A stretch of 32,408 nt of DNA from Alphaproteobacteria bacterium (lineage in GTDB: Bacteria; Pseudomonadota; Alphaproteobacteria; Rs-D84): the NCBI GenBank assembly GCA_009782315.1, contig WRJH01000007.1, forward strand, positions 1 to 32,408. The letters are read 5' to 3'. The position numbers and the translations under genes were made by a program. This document shows positions 1 to 5,980 of the stretch, in pieces. The first letter of the stretch is position 1; every line of letters begins with the position of its first letter. The notes under the pieces were generated by a model. That model was not told the DNA's origin, ran no database searches, and saw only the letters and a list, made by a program, of their open reading frames with translations.

Positions 1-1222
1 CCCTTTCCATCGGGATTTTCGCGCCCATGTCGGCGGCGGCGCGGCAAAGAAAGAATTTCGTCACGGTCAAATCGACCGGCAATTCGAACACTTGGTCCAT
101 ATATGGCGCGGCGCATTCCGAACATACCGCCCGGGCCGTTTTTTTCGACATGAATTTCAAATCGTCGGTCCGGCCGCATCCCGAACACTTGGTCAAATCC
201 AGCGCGTATCCGACAGAACGCAACAGCTGTATTTCCCAATCGATATAACGCTGCCCCCCACCGGAAACGCTGTGCGTTTCCGACTCCCCCCGATGGGGGG
301 AGTAATCGGGACCAATCACTCCCCCCTTGGGGGGAGTCGGCGCGCCAGCGCCGGTGGGGGGATATAAATATCCGCTTATCTCGCCCAGCACGTCGTTCAT
401 ATTCTTGAAAATTTCTTCGTTATCAAATCTTATTATCTTATAACCGTCACTATTTAATGCGCGGGTTCTTTCGACATCGTGCAATCGCCGGCCTTCTTCA
501 TAATGCTGTATGCCGTCCAGTTCTATTATCAATTTTTTTTCCAGGCATGCAAAATCGGCTATATATTTGTCCACCGGACACTGCTTTCGGAAAGCAACCC
601 CCAACTTGTTATCGCGCAGGTAATGCCACAGTAATTTTTCCGCATCCGTCATTTCCCGGCGAAGTTTTTGAGCGTTTGCCAGCGCGCGTTCTGTATATCT
701 TCGCTTTGGAGCATATATTTGCCCCCCACCGGAAACGCTGTGCGTTTCCGACTCCCCCCGATGGGGGGAGTAATCGGGACCAATCACTCCCCCCTTGGGG
801 GGAGTCGGCGCGCCAGCGCCGGTGGGGGGACGATTATCAAATTTCAGAAAGTCATTCACAAGACCGATTAACAATTCTTCCGTTGCATTAAACAGAACGG
901 AATCTTCGGCCCTTTCCGGCACCAGCGCGGAAACCAAAGCGAACGCGGAATTCATAAAAGACAACGCGGCCGCGTCACGCATAATCGGCGCCGCCAAATT
1001 CTTTTCCGATTCGAAATGAAACACGCCCAGTTGCGAATCCAGCCGCGCGTTCCACGACACGTTCCCGCATTGCCCGACCAAAGGCTTGTTTTTTCGGGCG
1101 ACAATCGCGCCCTTTATCATTCCGGCCAGAACACCGTGACGCTGCGTCAGTATTTTCGCAATCATGTCTCGTTCGCCGAATGGCCGCAGACCGATAATAA
1201 TGCCAATAGATTCCAGTTTCAT
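1..1222 (-). CDS. recO: RecO DNA repair protein with in-frame DUF559 endonuclease insertion (C-terminus off the window)
   Basis: RecO helps RecF/RecR load RecA onto single-stranded DNA and anneals strands. The minus frame from ATG 1222 stays open to base 1 (407 codons, 3' end missing); the ORF track omits it because no stop is in the window. Residues 1-130 are RecO-like (start MKLESIGIIIGLRPFGERD, the OB-fold region, then helices). Residues 324-407 resume RecO with YIDWEIQLLRSVGYALDL and a CxxC/CxxC zinc site (C346, C349, C367, C370). Between them, residues 132-167 and 288-323 are identical repeat-encoded linkers and 168-287 are a full DUF559 domain. The split lies where RecO normally has a helix-helix loop before the Y/F-E-LL-LGY segment. 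Without the insertion the protein would be about 240 aa, the family's usual size. There is no Shine-Dalgarno, but a TTGTCG-17-TATAAT promoter ends 10 nt before ATG. The frame and domains are read directly; RecO activity of the chimera is unknown. Confidence 0.9.
   Translation of the reverse strand, partial: MKLESIGIIIGLRPFGERDMIAKILTQRHGVLAGMIKGAIVARKNKPLVGQCGNVSWNARLDSQLGVFHFESEKNLAAPIMRDAAALSFMNSAFALVSALVPERAEDSVLFNATEELLIGLVNDFLKFDNRPPTGAGAPTPPKGGVIGPDYSPHRGESETHSVSGGGQIYAPKRRYTERALANAQKLRREMTDAEKLLWHYLRDNKLGVAFRKQCPVDKYIADFACLEKKLIIELDGIQHYEEGRRLHDVERTRALNSDGYKIIRFDNEEIFKNMNDVLGEISGYLYPPTGAGAPTPPKGGVIGPDYSPHRGESETHSVSGGGQRYIDWEIQLLRSVGYALDLTKCSGCGRTDDLKFMSKKTARAVCSECAAPYMDQVFELPVDLTVTKFFLCRAAADMGAKIPMER
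252..362 (-). repeat. 111-bp coding palindromic repeat, copy B (C-terminal side of DUF559)
   Basis: This is identical over 111 bp to 720-830. It has 11-bp terminal inverted repeats (CCCCCCACCGG / CCGGTGGGGGG) enclosing hairpins: GGAAACGC-TGT-GCGTTTCC, ACTCCCCCC-GAT-GGGGGGAGT, ACTCCCCCC-TT-GGGGGGAGT and a small GGCGC/GCGCC stem, a cloverleaf-like fold. Four of the six reading frames lack stops. In the recO frame it encodes a Pro/Gly/Ser-rich linker beginning PPTGAGAPTPPKGG. Confidence 0.95.
720..830 (-). repeat. 111-bp coding palindromic repeat, copy A (N-terminal side of DUF559)
   Basis: Same sequence, orientation and reading frame as 252-362, encoding the same flexible linker between RecO residue 131 and the DUF559 domain. 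The absence of any mismatch between the copies suggests recent insertion or gene conversion. Confidence 0.95.
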
Positions 1223-1232
1223 TTTGACAATT

Positions 1233-1261
1233 ATTATATACCATATATAATAAAGCGACAA
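1233..1261 (-). promoter_or_regulatory. recO promoter, near-leaderless
   Basis: On the minus strand TTGTCG (1261-1256), a 17-nt spacer and TATAAT (1238-1233) are followed by only 10 nt before the recO ATG. The predicted transcript would start about 2-4 nt before the start codon. Confidence 0.6.
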
Positions 1262-1275
1262 AAAAAAGACGCAAA

Positions 1276-1710
1276 ATGAGAAATAAAAAGCAAAAAGACG
1301 ACAATGCCGATATCGTATTGGACATCGGCCGAAAGATTACGAATATAAACGCCCAACTGGAATATGCCATAAACATCAGGGAAGTTGCCGCCAAAGAATT
1401 GGACGACGGCGTCGCGCCCTGGGGCGTTATTCCGACCAGCCATTCGTATAACAAGATGAAATATTTTTCAAAGGCCGATTACGAATATTTCTGCGACGCC
1501 CTTTGCAAAGGCTTGAAACCTAGAAGCGCGGACGAAACAGAATACGCCGAAATCAGCAAATGCGTGCATACCCAGATTATGATATTGTATTCGATAGACT
1601 GCAAGATAACGGATTATTACAAACAGAAATCCGAATTAGAGGCGCGCATGAATTCGGAAATCGAATTGTGGGACGCGGCCGACGCCGTAATCAAAGGCAA
1701 ACGCAGGTAA
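1276..1710 (+). CDS. Hypothetical 144-aa charged helical protein
   Basis: I do not recognise a family. The protein is soluble, rich in Glu, Lys, Asp and Ala, and looks mostly helical: an N-terminal basic stretch, then IGRKITNINAQLEYAINI, and a C-terminal helix with KQKSELEARMNSEIELWDAADA. Four cysteines are scattered in the middle. There is no signal peptide or membrane segment. The ATG at 1276 follows an A-rich stretch with only a weak GA-containing ribosome site. It diverges from recO across a short shared promoter region and ends at a strong hairpin terminator shared with rplI. Its codon use matches the neighbours and the frame is open throughout, so it is probably a real gene. Confidence 0.65.
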   Translation: MRNKKQKDDNADIVLDIGRKITNINAQLEYAINIREVAAKELDDGVAPWGVIPTSHSYNKMKYFSKADYEYFCDALCKGLKPRSADETEYAEISKCVHTQIMILYSIDCKITDYYKQKSELEARMNSEIELWDAADAVIKGKRR

Positions 1711-1713
1711 AAT

Positions 1714-1739
1714 AAAAATCCGCCGTTTGGCGGATTTTT
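1714..1739. terminator. Bidirectional intrinsic terminator between the 144-aa gene and rplI
   Basis: The stem AAAAATCCGCC/GGCGGATTTTT with a GTTT loop has A/T tracts on both sides, so it can serve both converging genes. The 20-bp hairpin AATCCGCCGTTTGGCGGATT reappears as its reverse complement at 23291-23310. Confidence 0.9.
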
Positions 1740-2360
1740 TTATTCGCTCGCTGACTCATTGTCGGCGACTTCGTCGGCTTTTTCTTCCGCCTGCGTCTTT
1801 GACTCCGGCGCGACTTCGTCCGCCGCCTCTGGCTGCGGTGCGACTTCTTCGTCTTCAATTTTCTTTGTACCGAACGTCAGAACCTTTCCGGCGACCAGCG
1901 CATCGATTTCATCCTGGGTCTGGGCGACATAAACTTTGACCGGAACGATGACGTCGGGATGCAGCGCGATTTTGGTGTCGAACGCGCCGATAGTCTTTAT
2001 GGGATTGCCCAACAGAACCTGGTTGGATTCGACCGCGACGCCCGCCAGTTCGTTCAGCATGCGCGCAATGTCGCGACTGGACACGGAACCGTACAGGTGT
2101 CCGGTGTCGCCGGCGCTGCGTATCATGTGGAATTTGGCGCTTTCAACCGATTTGACTTCGGATTCCGCTTTGGATTTTGCGGATTCATGGCGGGCATGCA
2201 GTTCGGCTTTCTTTGCTTCGAACAACGCGACGTTGCCCTTTGACCAGCGCAGCGCCTTGCCATTAGGCAACAGATAGTTGCGCGCGTAACCGGTTGCCAC
2301 TTCGACCGTGTCGCCGATATGCCCCAGTTTGGATATTTTTTCTGTAAGTATGACTTTCAT
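1740..2360 (-). CDS. rplI: 50S ribosomal protein bL9 with acidic C-terminal tail
   Basis: bL9 binds 23S rRNA near the L1 stalk and helps maintain the reading frame. The N-terminal domain is clear (MKVILTEKISKLGHIGDTVE, then GYARNYLLPNGKA), followed by the charged connecting helix and the C-terminal domain (DIARMLNE... IKTIGAFDTKIALHPDV). The family is usually about 150 aa; this one is 206 aa because of a ~50-residue tail of Glu, Ala, Asp and Pro after residue 155 (EDEEVAPQPEAADEVAPES). AAGGAC lies nine bases before the ATG. It is the last gene of rpsF-rpsR-rplI, separated from rpsR by a nested palindrome. The tail is of unknown function and may be a lineage feature. Confidence 0.97.
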   Translation of the reverse strand: MKVILTEKISKLGHIGDTVEVATGYARNYLLPNGKALRWSKGNVALFEAKKAELHARHESAKSKAESEVKSVESAKFHMIRSAGDTGHLYGSVSSRDIARMLNELAGVAVESNQVLLGNPIKTIGAFDTKIALHPDVIVPVKVYVAQTQDEIDALVAGKVLTFGTKKIEDEEVAPQPEAADEVAPESKTQAEEKADEVADNESASE

Positions 2361-2376
2361 TTCATCTGTCCTTTTT

Positions 2377-2425
2377 TGTAGGGGCGAATTGCATTCGCCC
2401 GGGGCGTATGCAATACGCCCCTACA
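2377..2425. repeat. GTAGGGG-type nested palindrome between rpsR and rplI
   Basis: The outer arms TGTAGGGGCG/CGCCCCTACA enclose two hairpins, GGGCGAAT-TGC-ATTCGCCC and GGGGCGTAT-GCA-ATACGCCCC. It sits inside the ribosomal operon, upstream of the rplI ribosome site, so it would be transcribed and could act as an RNA processing or attenuation hairpin. Related elements are at 3923-3950 and 11596-11652. Confidence 0.85.
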
Positions 2426-2437
2426 TTAAGTTAGGGA

Positions 2438-2665
2438 TTATCCCAGATTGTTGCGCACGAATGGGATAAGCCCGATATGTCTTGCGCGTTTGATTGCCTG
2501 GGCCAGTTTGCGCTGGTCCTTTTGGCTGACCCCGCTGATGCGACTGGGTATAATTTTTCCGCGTTCGGTTATATAGCCTTCCAGCATTTTTTTGTTTTTA
2601 TAGTCTATATCCTTGCCTTTCAGCGGATTGGATTTTTTGCGGTATATTGCTGCACGTACTGCCAT
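2438..2665 (-). CDS. rpsR: 30S ribosomal protein bS18
   Basis: bS18 binds 16S rRNA on the platform as a heterodimer with bS6. At 75 aa it has the usual length and ends with the conserved pattern: [41 protein letters not shown] and H-IGLIPFV. Its ATG overlaps the rpsF stop by one base (TAATG), with GAGGTGG just upstream as the ribosome site, so the two partners are translationally coupled. Confidence 0.98.
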   Translation of the reverse strand: MAVRAAIYRKKSNPLKGKDIDYKNKKMLEGYITERGKIIPSRISGVSQKDQRKLAQAIKRARHIGLIPFVRNNLG

Positions 2666-3000
2666 TATTCCACCTCTTCCTGTTTTTTCATCATAACGGA
2701 CGGGCCTTTGGCCAATTCTTCGACGCGGACGTTCAGAAAACGGATAAGGTCTTCGTCAATGCGTTCGCGGCGTTCGAATTCCGAAAGCGCTTCGCCCGGC
2801 ATTTCGACATTGAACAGCACATAGTGCGCCTTTTTGTTCTTGCGAATGACATAGGCCAGATTTTTCAATCCCCAGAATTCGGAAGATGCCACGCGGCCGC
2901 CCAATTCTTTGATGATATCGGTGAATTTTTGCGCTTTGTCTTTGACCTGCGCATCGGTCAAGTCTTGGCGGAAAACCAAGACGCTTTCATAGAATGCCAT
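2665..3000 (-). CDS. rpsF: 30S ribosomal protein bS6
   Basis: bS6 is the platform protein that dimerises with bS18. At 111 aa it is of normal length, with the family start [19 protein letters not shown], the [17 protein letters not shown] segment and [14 protein letters not shown] followed by the [13 protein letters not shown] helix. AAAGGAG stands six bases before ATG. It is the first gene of rpsF-rpsR-rplI; a promoter (TTGCAT-16-CATAAT) lies ~60 bases upstream, leaving a leader with a small GATG/CATC hairpin. In other bacteria such leaders can bind S6:S18; here that is only a possibility. Confidence 0.98.
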   Translation of the reverse strand: MAFYESVLVFRQDLTDAQVKDKAQKFTDIIKELGGRVASSEFWGLKNLAYVIRKNKKAHYVLFNVEMPGEALSEFERRERIDEDLIRFLNVRVEELAKGPSVMMKKQEEVE

Positions 3001-3058
3001 GTTTGCTCCTTTGAGTTTGATAGCCGATGATATTCACCATCAGCAGGAAAGCCCGCCC

Positions 3059-3086
3059 ATTATGAACAAAAATTTAGAAAATGCAA
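3059..3086 (-). promoter_or_regulatory. rpsF operon promoter
   Basis: On the minus strand TTGCAT (3086-3081), a 16-nt spacer and CATAAT (3064-3059). The leader to rpsF is about 50 nt and contains an imperfect hairpin around 3020-3042. Confidence 0.55.
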
Positions 3087-3132
3087 GGAAAATCAAATTT
3101 TATATTTACAAAATAAAATCTTTGTGCTAGTC

Positions 3133-3152
3133 TGTTATAAACAAGCAAAGGA
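3133..3152 (+). promoter_or_regulatory. Extended -10 promoter and ribosome site of the 251-aa gene
   Basis: TG-T-TATAAA (3133-3141) is an extended -10 box with no good -35. AAAGGAG follows at 3147-3152, so the leader is very short. Confidence 0.45.
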
Positions 3153-3158
3153 GTCGAA

Positions 3159-3914
3159 ATGTCCAAAAAAGCCAAAACGAAAACCGCCCCCGAATACAAT
3201 AAAGACAGCGACGGATCTCCAGAAGTTTTTAATTATTTTTACAGGGATTGCATCGACTGCAATAATTATATCAATATCAGCGCGGACGGCATAACGAACG
3301 CGTACGGACAGCCGATAACCACCTATAAATATAACGAGATAATGTTACCCCGGGATGTGGTAGAGCTGTTTGCAAAAAACACAAAGACATTTGCACAGCA
3401 ATGCCAAATCGACGGCAAGCCCGTCAAAATATCGAACATCCATGTCAAGACCGGCGAAATTGACCGCAGTGGCGACGCCAGACCATATCTAGAGGGCGAC
3501 CTGGTATCGACAGGGCTCAGCGGCGACGTAATTGTCTGGTGCAATTTCATTTTCAGGGTCGGAAGAAGAAAATACAGCACGGCCGCATTATATGATTTAT
3601 ACCACCAAAAGGCGGCGCATACCGCATGGCTGAAAAAAGAAGGCAAAGAAGCCACGCCGGAAGAATTGCGCGAAGCGATGCGCTGGGCCGGACCGTCCGG
3701 CTGGATATTCTGGGACCAATACGACAGAGCGAATAGCGCCGCCAAGTGGGCGGCTGTTAATGTTGTAAAAGAATTTATAATAAAAGGCGTTTTATGGCAG
3801 CATCTGCTGGGCGAAAACCGTCCGATGAAAAAGGCCATGGATAATATTGAACGAACCTATATCGGCCGCAATGCCGTGCTGCTGGATTCCAAATCCAAAC
3901 AACATTCGGCATAG
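3159..3914 (+). CDS. Hypothetical 251-aa cytosolic protein
   Basis: No family is recognised. The first ~15 residues are basic (MSKKAKTKTAP). Residues ~20-60 include CIDCNNYINISADG, a Cys-x2-Cys pair. The middle (about 60-140) looks beta-rich (VVELFAKNTKTFAQQCQIDG, then DLVSTGLSGDVIVWCNFIF). The last third is helical and rich in Trp and Ala (MRWAGPSGWIFWDQYDRA, SAAKWAAVNVVKEFI). There is no signal peptide or clear transmembrane segment. The start is supported by AAAGGAG seven bases upstream. It is followed by a GTAGGGG palindrome and then a new promoter, so it is likely its own transcription unit. Confidence 0.75.
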   Translation: MSKKAKTKTAPEYNKDSDGSPEVFNYFYRDCIDCNNYINISADGITNAYGQPITTYKYNEIMLPRDVVELFAKNTKTFAQQCQIDGKPVKISNIHVKTGEIDRSGDARPYLEGDLVSTGLSGDVIVWCNFIFRVGRRKYSTAALYDLYHQKAAHTAWLKKEGKEATPEELREAMRWAGPSGWIFWDQYDRANSAAKWAAVNVVKEFIIKGVLWQHLLGENRPMKKAMDNIERTYIGRNAVLLDSKSKQHSA

Positions 3915-3922
3915 GCGGGTTA

Positions 3923-3950
3923 GTAGGGGCAAATAATTATTTGCCCCTAC
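3923..3950. repeat. Perfect 28-bp GTAGGGG palindrome
   Basis: GTAGGGGCAAATAA/TTATTTGCCCCTAC is a perfect 14+14 inverted repeat directly after the 251-aa gene. It has the same GTAGGGG...CCCCTAC ends as the elements at 2377 and 11596 but a different interior, and could double as a transcription terminator. Confidence 0.9.
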
Positions 3951-3958
3951 ATTTACTG

Positions 3959-3988
3959 TTGACACGCCTGTTGTCTTTTTAGTATTTT
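3959..3988 (+). promoter_or_regulatory. Promoter of the MotA-like/OmpA-like operon
   Basis: TTGACA (3959-3964) is followed by TATTTT (3983-3988) at 18 nt. Downstream, AAAGGAG (3997-4002) precedes a 15-codon frame (3992-4039) whose TGA overlaps the ATG at 4036 as ATGA, which would allow translational coupling; that role is speculative. Confidence 0.5.
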
Positions 3989-4035
3989 CAAATGGAAAGG
4001 AGAGCGCGCCGGTTACAGAACGGGCGCGGAAAACC

Positions 4036-4851
4036 ATGAACACCCAGTTCCACAAGACTCTTAACCGTATGGCGCTGTTCACCGCATTGGTTGGCGCGGC
4101 CCTGGTGATGTGGCACGAACAGTTTCTGGCCATCGCGCTGAACAACATCTGGCTGAACGGCGTTATTATCGGAACGACTTTGTTCGGCGTGGGGTCTGCT
4201 TTCGTCGACATGTTCCGTTTGCTGCCGGAATACAACTGGCTGCGCAAATATTTTTACACGCCCGCGCGCACGAACGATTTGCCGCCGCGCCTGTTCCGCC
4301 CCATCGCCATAATTCTGAACCGCGCGAAAACCGACCGGAACCGATATATATCGCCCCAGACTTTGGACAATTTCCTTAACATAATCCTGGGCCGGTTCGA
4401 AGACAGCCGCGAAGCGATGCGGTACATCACAAACACCTTGGTCTTCTTGGGACTTTTGGGAACGTTCTGGGGGCTTATCGCCACGGTCGGCGGTTTTGCG
4501 GATTTAATCGGCGCAATGGATTTCGCGGATGAAAACGTCATGAGTCTGATGCAGCAAAATCTGGCCATACCGCTGGGCGGCATGGGCACGGCTTTTTCGA
4601 CTTCGCTGTTCGGGCTTGCCGGGTCGCTGATTGTCGGATTTTTGGGATTGCAGACTCAATTGGCCCAGAACGCGATATTCCGCGAACTGGAAGAAAACCT
4701 TTCCGACCGCGCGCGACTGTTCGGATATATCGGCGACGGACGCGCCGGATACGACGGCGCCCTTCCCTATGTCAATGCGGCGGCGCGCGATTTGTCGCGG
4801 TCCATAGACAAATTGGAAAAGACGATTGGGAAAATACCGCCGCACAGGTAA
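4036..4851 (+). CDS. MotA/TolQ/ExbB-family proton channel protein
   Basis: This inner-membrane protein is of the family whose pentamers conduct ions to power a partner protein. There are four membrane segments: about 12-30 and 36-60 (IIGTTLFGVGSAFVDMF), a cytoplasmic loop, then 133-155 (LVFLGLLGTFWGLIATVGGF) and 178-203 (GGMGTAFSTSLFGLAGSLIV). The last two carry the TolQ/MotA core pattern GLLGTFWGLI and GMGTAFSTSL. At 271 aa it lacks the long cytoplasmic tail of ZorA-type proteins. The next gene, 21 bp downstream, is an OmpA/MotB-like partner. With no flagellar or tol genes nearby, it may be a stator-like unit for envelope work. The start ATG lacks a close ribosome site and may be coupled to a short upstream frame. 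Confidence 0.85.
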   Translation: MNTQFHKTLNRMALFTALVGAALVMWHEQFLAIALNNIWLNGVIIGTTLFGVGSAFVDMFRLLPEYNWLRKYFYTPARTNDLPPRLFRPIAIILNRAKTDRNRYISPQTLDNFLNIILGRFEDSREAMRYITNTLVFLGLLGTFWGLIATVGGFADLIGAMDFADENVMSLMQQNLAIPLGGMGTAFSTSLFGLAGSLIVGFLGLQTQLAQNAIFRELEENLSDRARLFGYIGDGRAGYDGALPYVNAAARDLSRSIDKLEKTIGKIPPHR

Positions 4852-4872
4852 TTAATAAAAAGAGAGAGAAAA

Positions 4873-5979
4873 ATGTTAAAATTCCGCGAACGCACCAACA
4901 CATGGCCCGGATTTGTCGATTTGTTTTCGAACCTGGTCATCATACTGATATTCCTTTTGATAGTGTTCATATTCCTGTGGACGGCGACGAACGTGTTTTC
5001 GGCCGGCGGCAGCGGGGCAAAGCTTATCGCGTCGCTGACCAGGCAGAACACCGAAAAAACAGAAGAAATCGAAGACCTGCGCATGAACGAGGCGCAGGCG
5101 CGCGAACTGCTGATACTGGCCCGCGCCGCGCTGGAAACAGTCGAAGCGGAAAAGGTAGAGAAAGAGCAGCAGAATATATCGCTGGCCGAACTGGTCGCCG
5201 CGTACGAATCAAAATTATATGAAATGCAATCCGGCGAAGCGTCAATGACCCAGATTATACAATCGCTGGAATCGCAATTGCGCGCGGCGGAACACGACAA
5301 AACGGACGCCGCGGAATTGGAAATCCAGAAACACGCGCTGATGATGGAACTTTCCCGCATAAACGAGATGCTGGGCGCGGCAGAGGCGCGGTCGGCCGAG
5401 GCGGAAACAAACTATGTCGATATGTCCGCCCGGCTGAACCGGGCGCTGGCGGACAAGGTGGCGGAACTGAACCGGATGCAGGACAATCTGATGGACGCGG
5501 AAATGCGCGCGGCGCTGATGGGCGAATTCCAATCGGAATTCTATCGCGCGGTGCGGACGACATTGGCCGGAATGCCCGGCGTCGACGTGTCCAGCGACCG
5601 GTTCGTGATTTCCAGCGACATACTGTTCGCGACCGGTTCGTTCGAACTGTCCCCGGCGGGCAAAAAACAAATCGGACTGCTTGCCGGCATAATGAAAGAA
5701 CTTGAAATCAAAATCCCCCAGGATGTGAATTGGATAATACGCGTCGACGGGCATACGGATATTCAACCGGTGAAACTGGGGCTGCGCGGATTTGCGAACA
5801 ATACCGAACTGTCGCTGCTCCGCGCGCGCGCGGTGGTGGACGAACTTGTCGGGGCTGGCGTTAAAAAGAGACGGCTTATCCCGTCGGGATTCGGCGAAAT
5901 GTATCCGGTGGCGCCGGGCCGCGACGCGGCGTCCTTGCAAAAGAACAGACGCATAGAATTACGCCTTACCAACCCGTAA
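4873..5979 (+). CDS. OmpA/MotB-like peptidoglycan-binding partner of the MotA-like channel
   Basis: This 368-aa protein has a short cytoplasmic N-terminus, one membrane helix at ~18-38 (LVIILIFLLIVFIFLWTATN), a long periplasmic coiled coil (~55-225, full of Glu, Ala and Leu heptads) and a C-terminal OmpA domain (~245-366). The OmpA motifs are present: FATGSFELSPAG, VDGHTD, LSLLRARAVVDEL, a GFGEMYPV segment and NRRIELRL. It presumably anchors the channel encoded just upstream to peptidoglycan, as MotB and TolR/Pal do. AGAGAGA stands before ATG. The architecture resembles ZorB and alphaproteobacterial ExbB/OmpA pairs; no nuclease or helicase gene follows, so a defence role is not supported. Confidence 0.88.
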   Translation: MLKFRERTNTWPGFVDLFSNLVIILIFLLIVFIFLWTATNVFSAGGSGAKLIASLTRQNTEKTEEIEDLRMNEAQARELLILARAALETVEAEKVEKEQQNISLAELVAAYESKLYEMQSGEASMTQIIQSLESQLRAAEHDKTDAAELEIQKHALMMELSRINEMLGAAEARSAEAETNYVDMSARLNRALADKVAELNRMQDNLMDAEMRAALMGEFQSEFYRAVRTTLAGMPGVDVSSDRFVISSDILFATGSFELSPAGKKQIGLLAGIMKELEIKIPQDVNWIIRVDGHTDIQPVKLGLRGFANNTELSLLRARAVVDELVGAGVKKRRLIPSGFGEMYPVAPGRDAASLQKNRRIELRLTNP

Positions 5980-5980
5980 T

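Larger units (their letters stand above)
252..830 (-). mobile_element. Nested element: 111-bp repeat / DUF559 endonuclease / 111-bp repeat, inserted in frame in recO
   Basis: The insertion is 579 bp (193 codons). Its core (residues 168-287 of the chimera) matches DUF559 from end to end: LRREMTDAEKLLWHYLRD, then FRKQCPVDKYIADF, IIELDGIQH, a DxER segment and IIRFDNEEIFKN. The candidate PD-(D/E)XK residues D223, E234/D236 and Q239-H240 are all present, so the nuclease looks intact. One repeat plus core is 468 bp (156 codons), so recombination between the two repeats would delete the nuclease and leave a single linker without breaking the frame. No intein HINT motifs or splice-junction Cys/Ser/Asn are seen, so the domain should remain in the RecO polypeptide. 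Calling it mobile is inference from the direct repeats and the split host protein. Confidence 0.8.

Noticed and set aside
252-830. Intein or CRISPR interpretation of the repeated structure in recO
   Set aside because: No intein HINT motifs or junction Cys/Ser and C-terminal HN are present, and there are only two long palindromic repeats with one coding core, not short repeats with spacers.
27-1454. ORF-track frames 27..248, 92..367, 457..891, 668..871, 795..1019, 1016..1279 and 975..1454
   Set aside because: They are shadows of the minus-strand recO-DUF559 frame or of the 111-bp repeats, which are open in several frames, and show no family similarity.
4036-5979. Zorya defence system
   Set aside because: The MotA-like protein lacks the long ZorA tail, and no ZorC/D/E-like gene follows; the next gene is an opposite-strand repeat protein.
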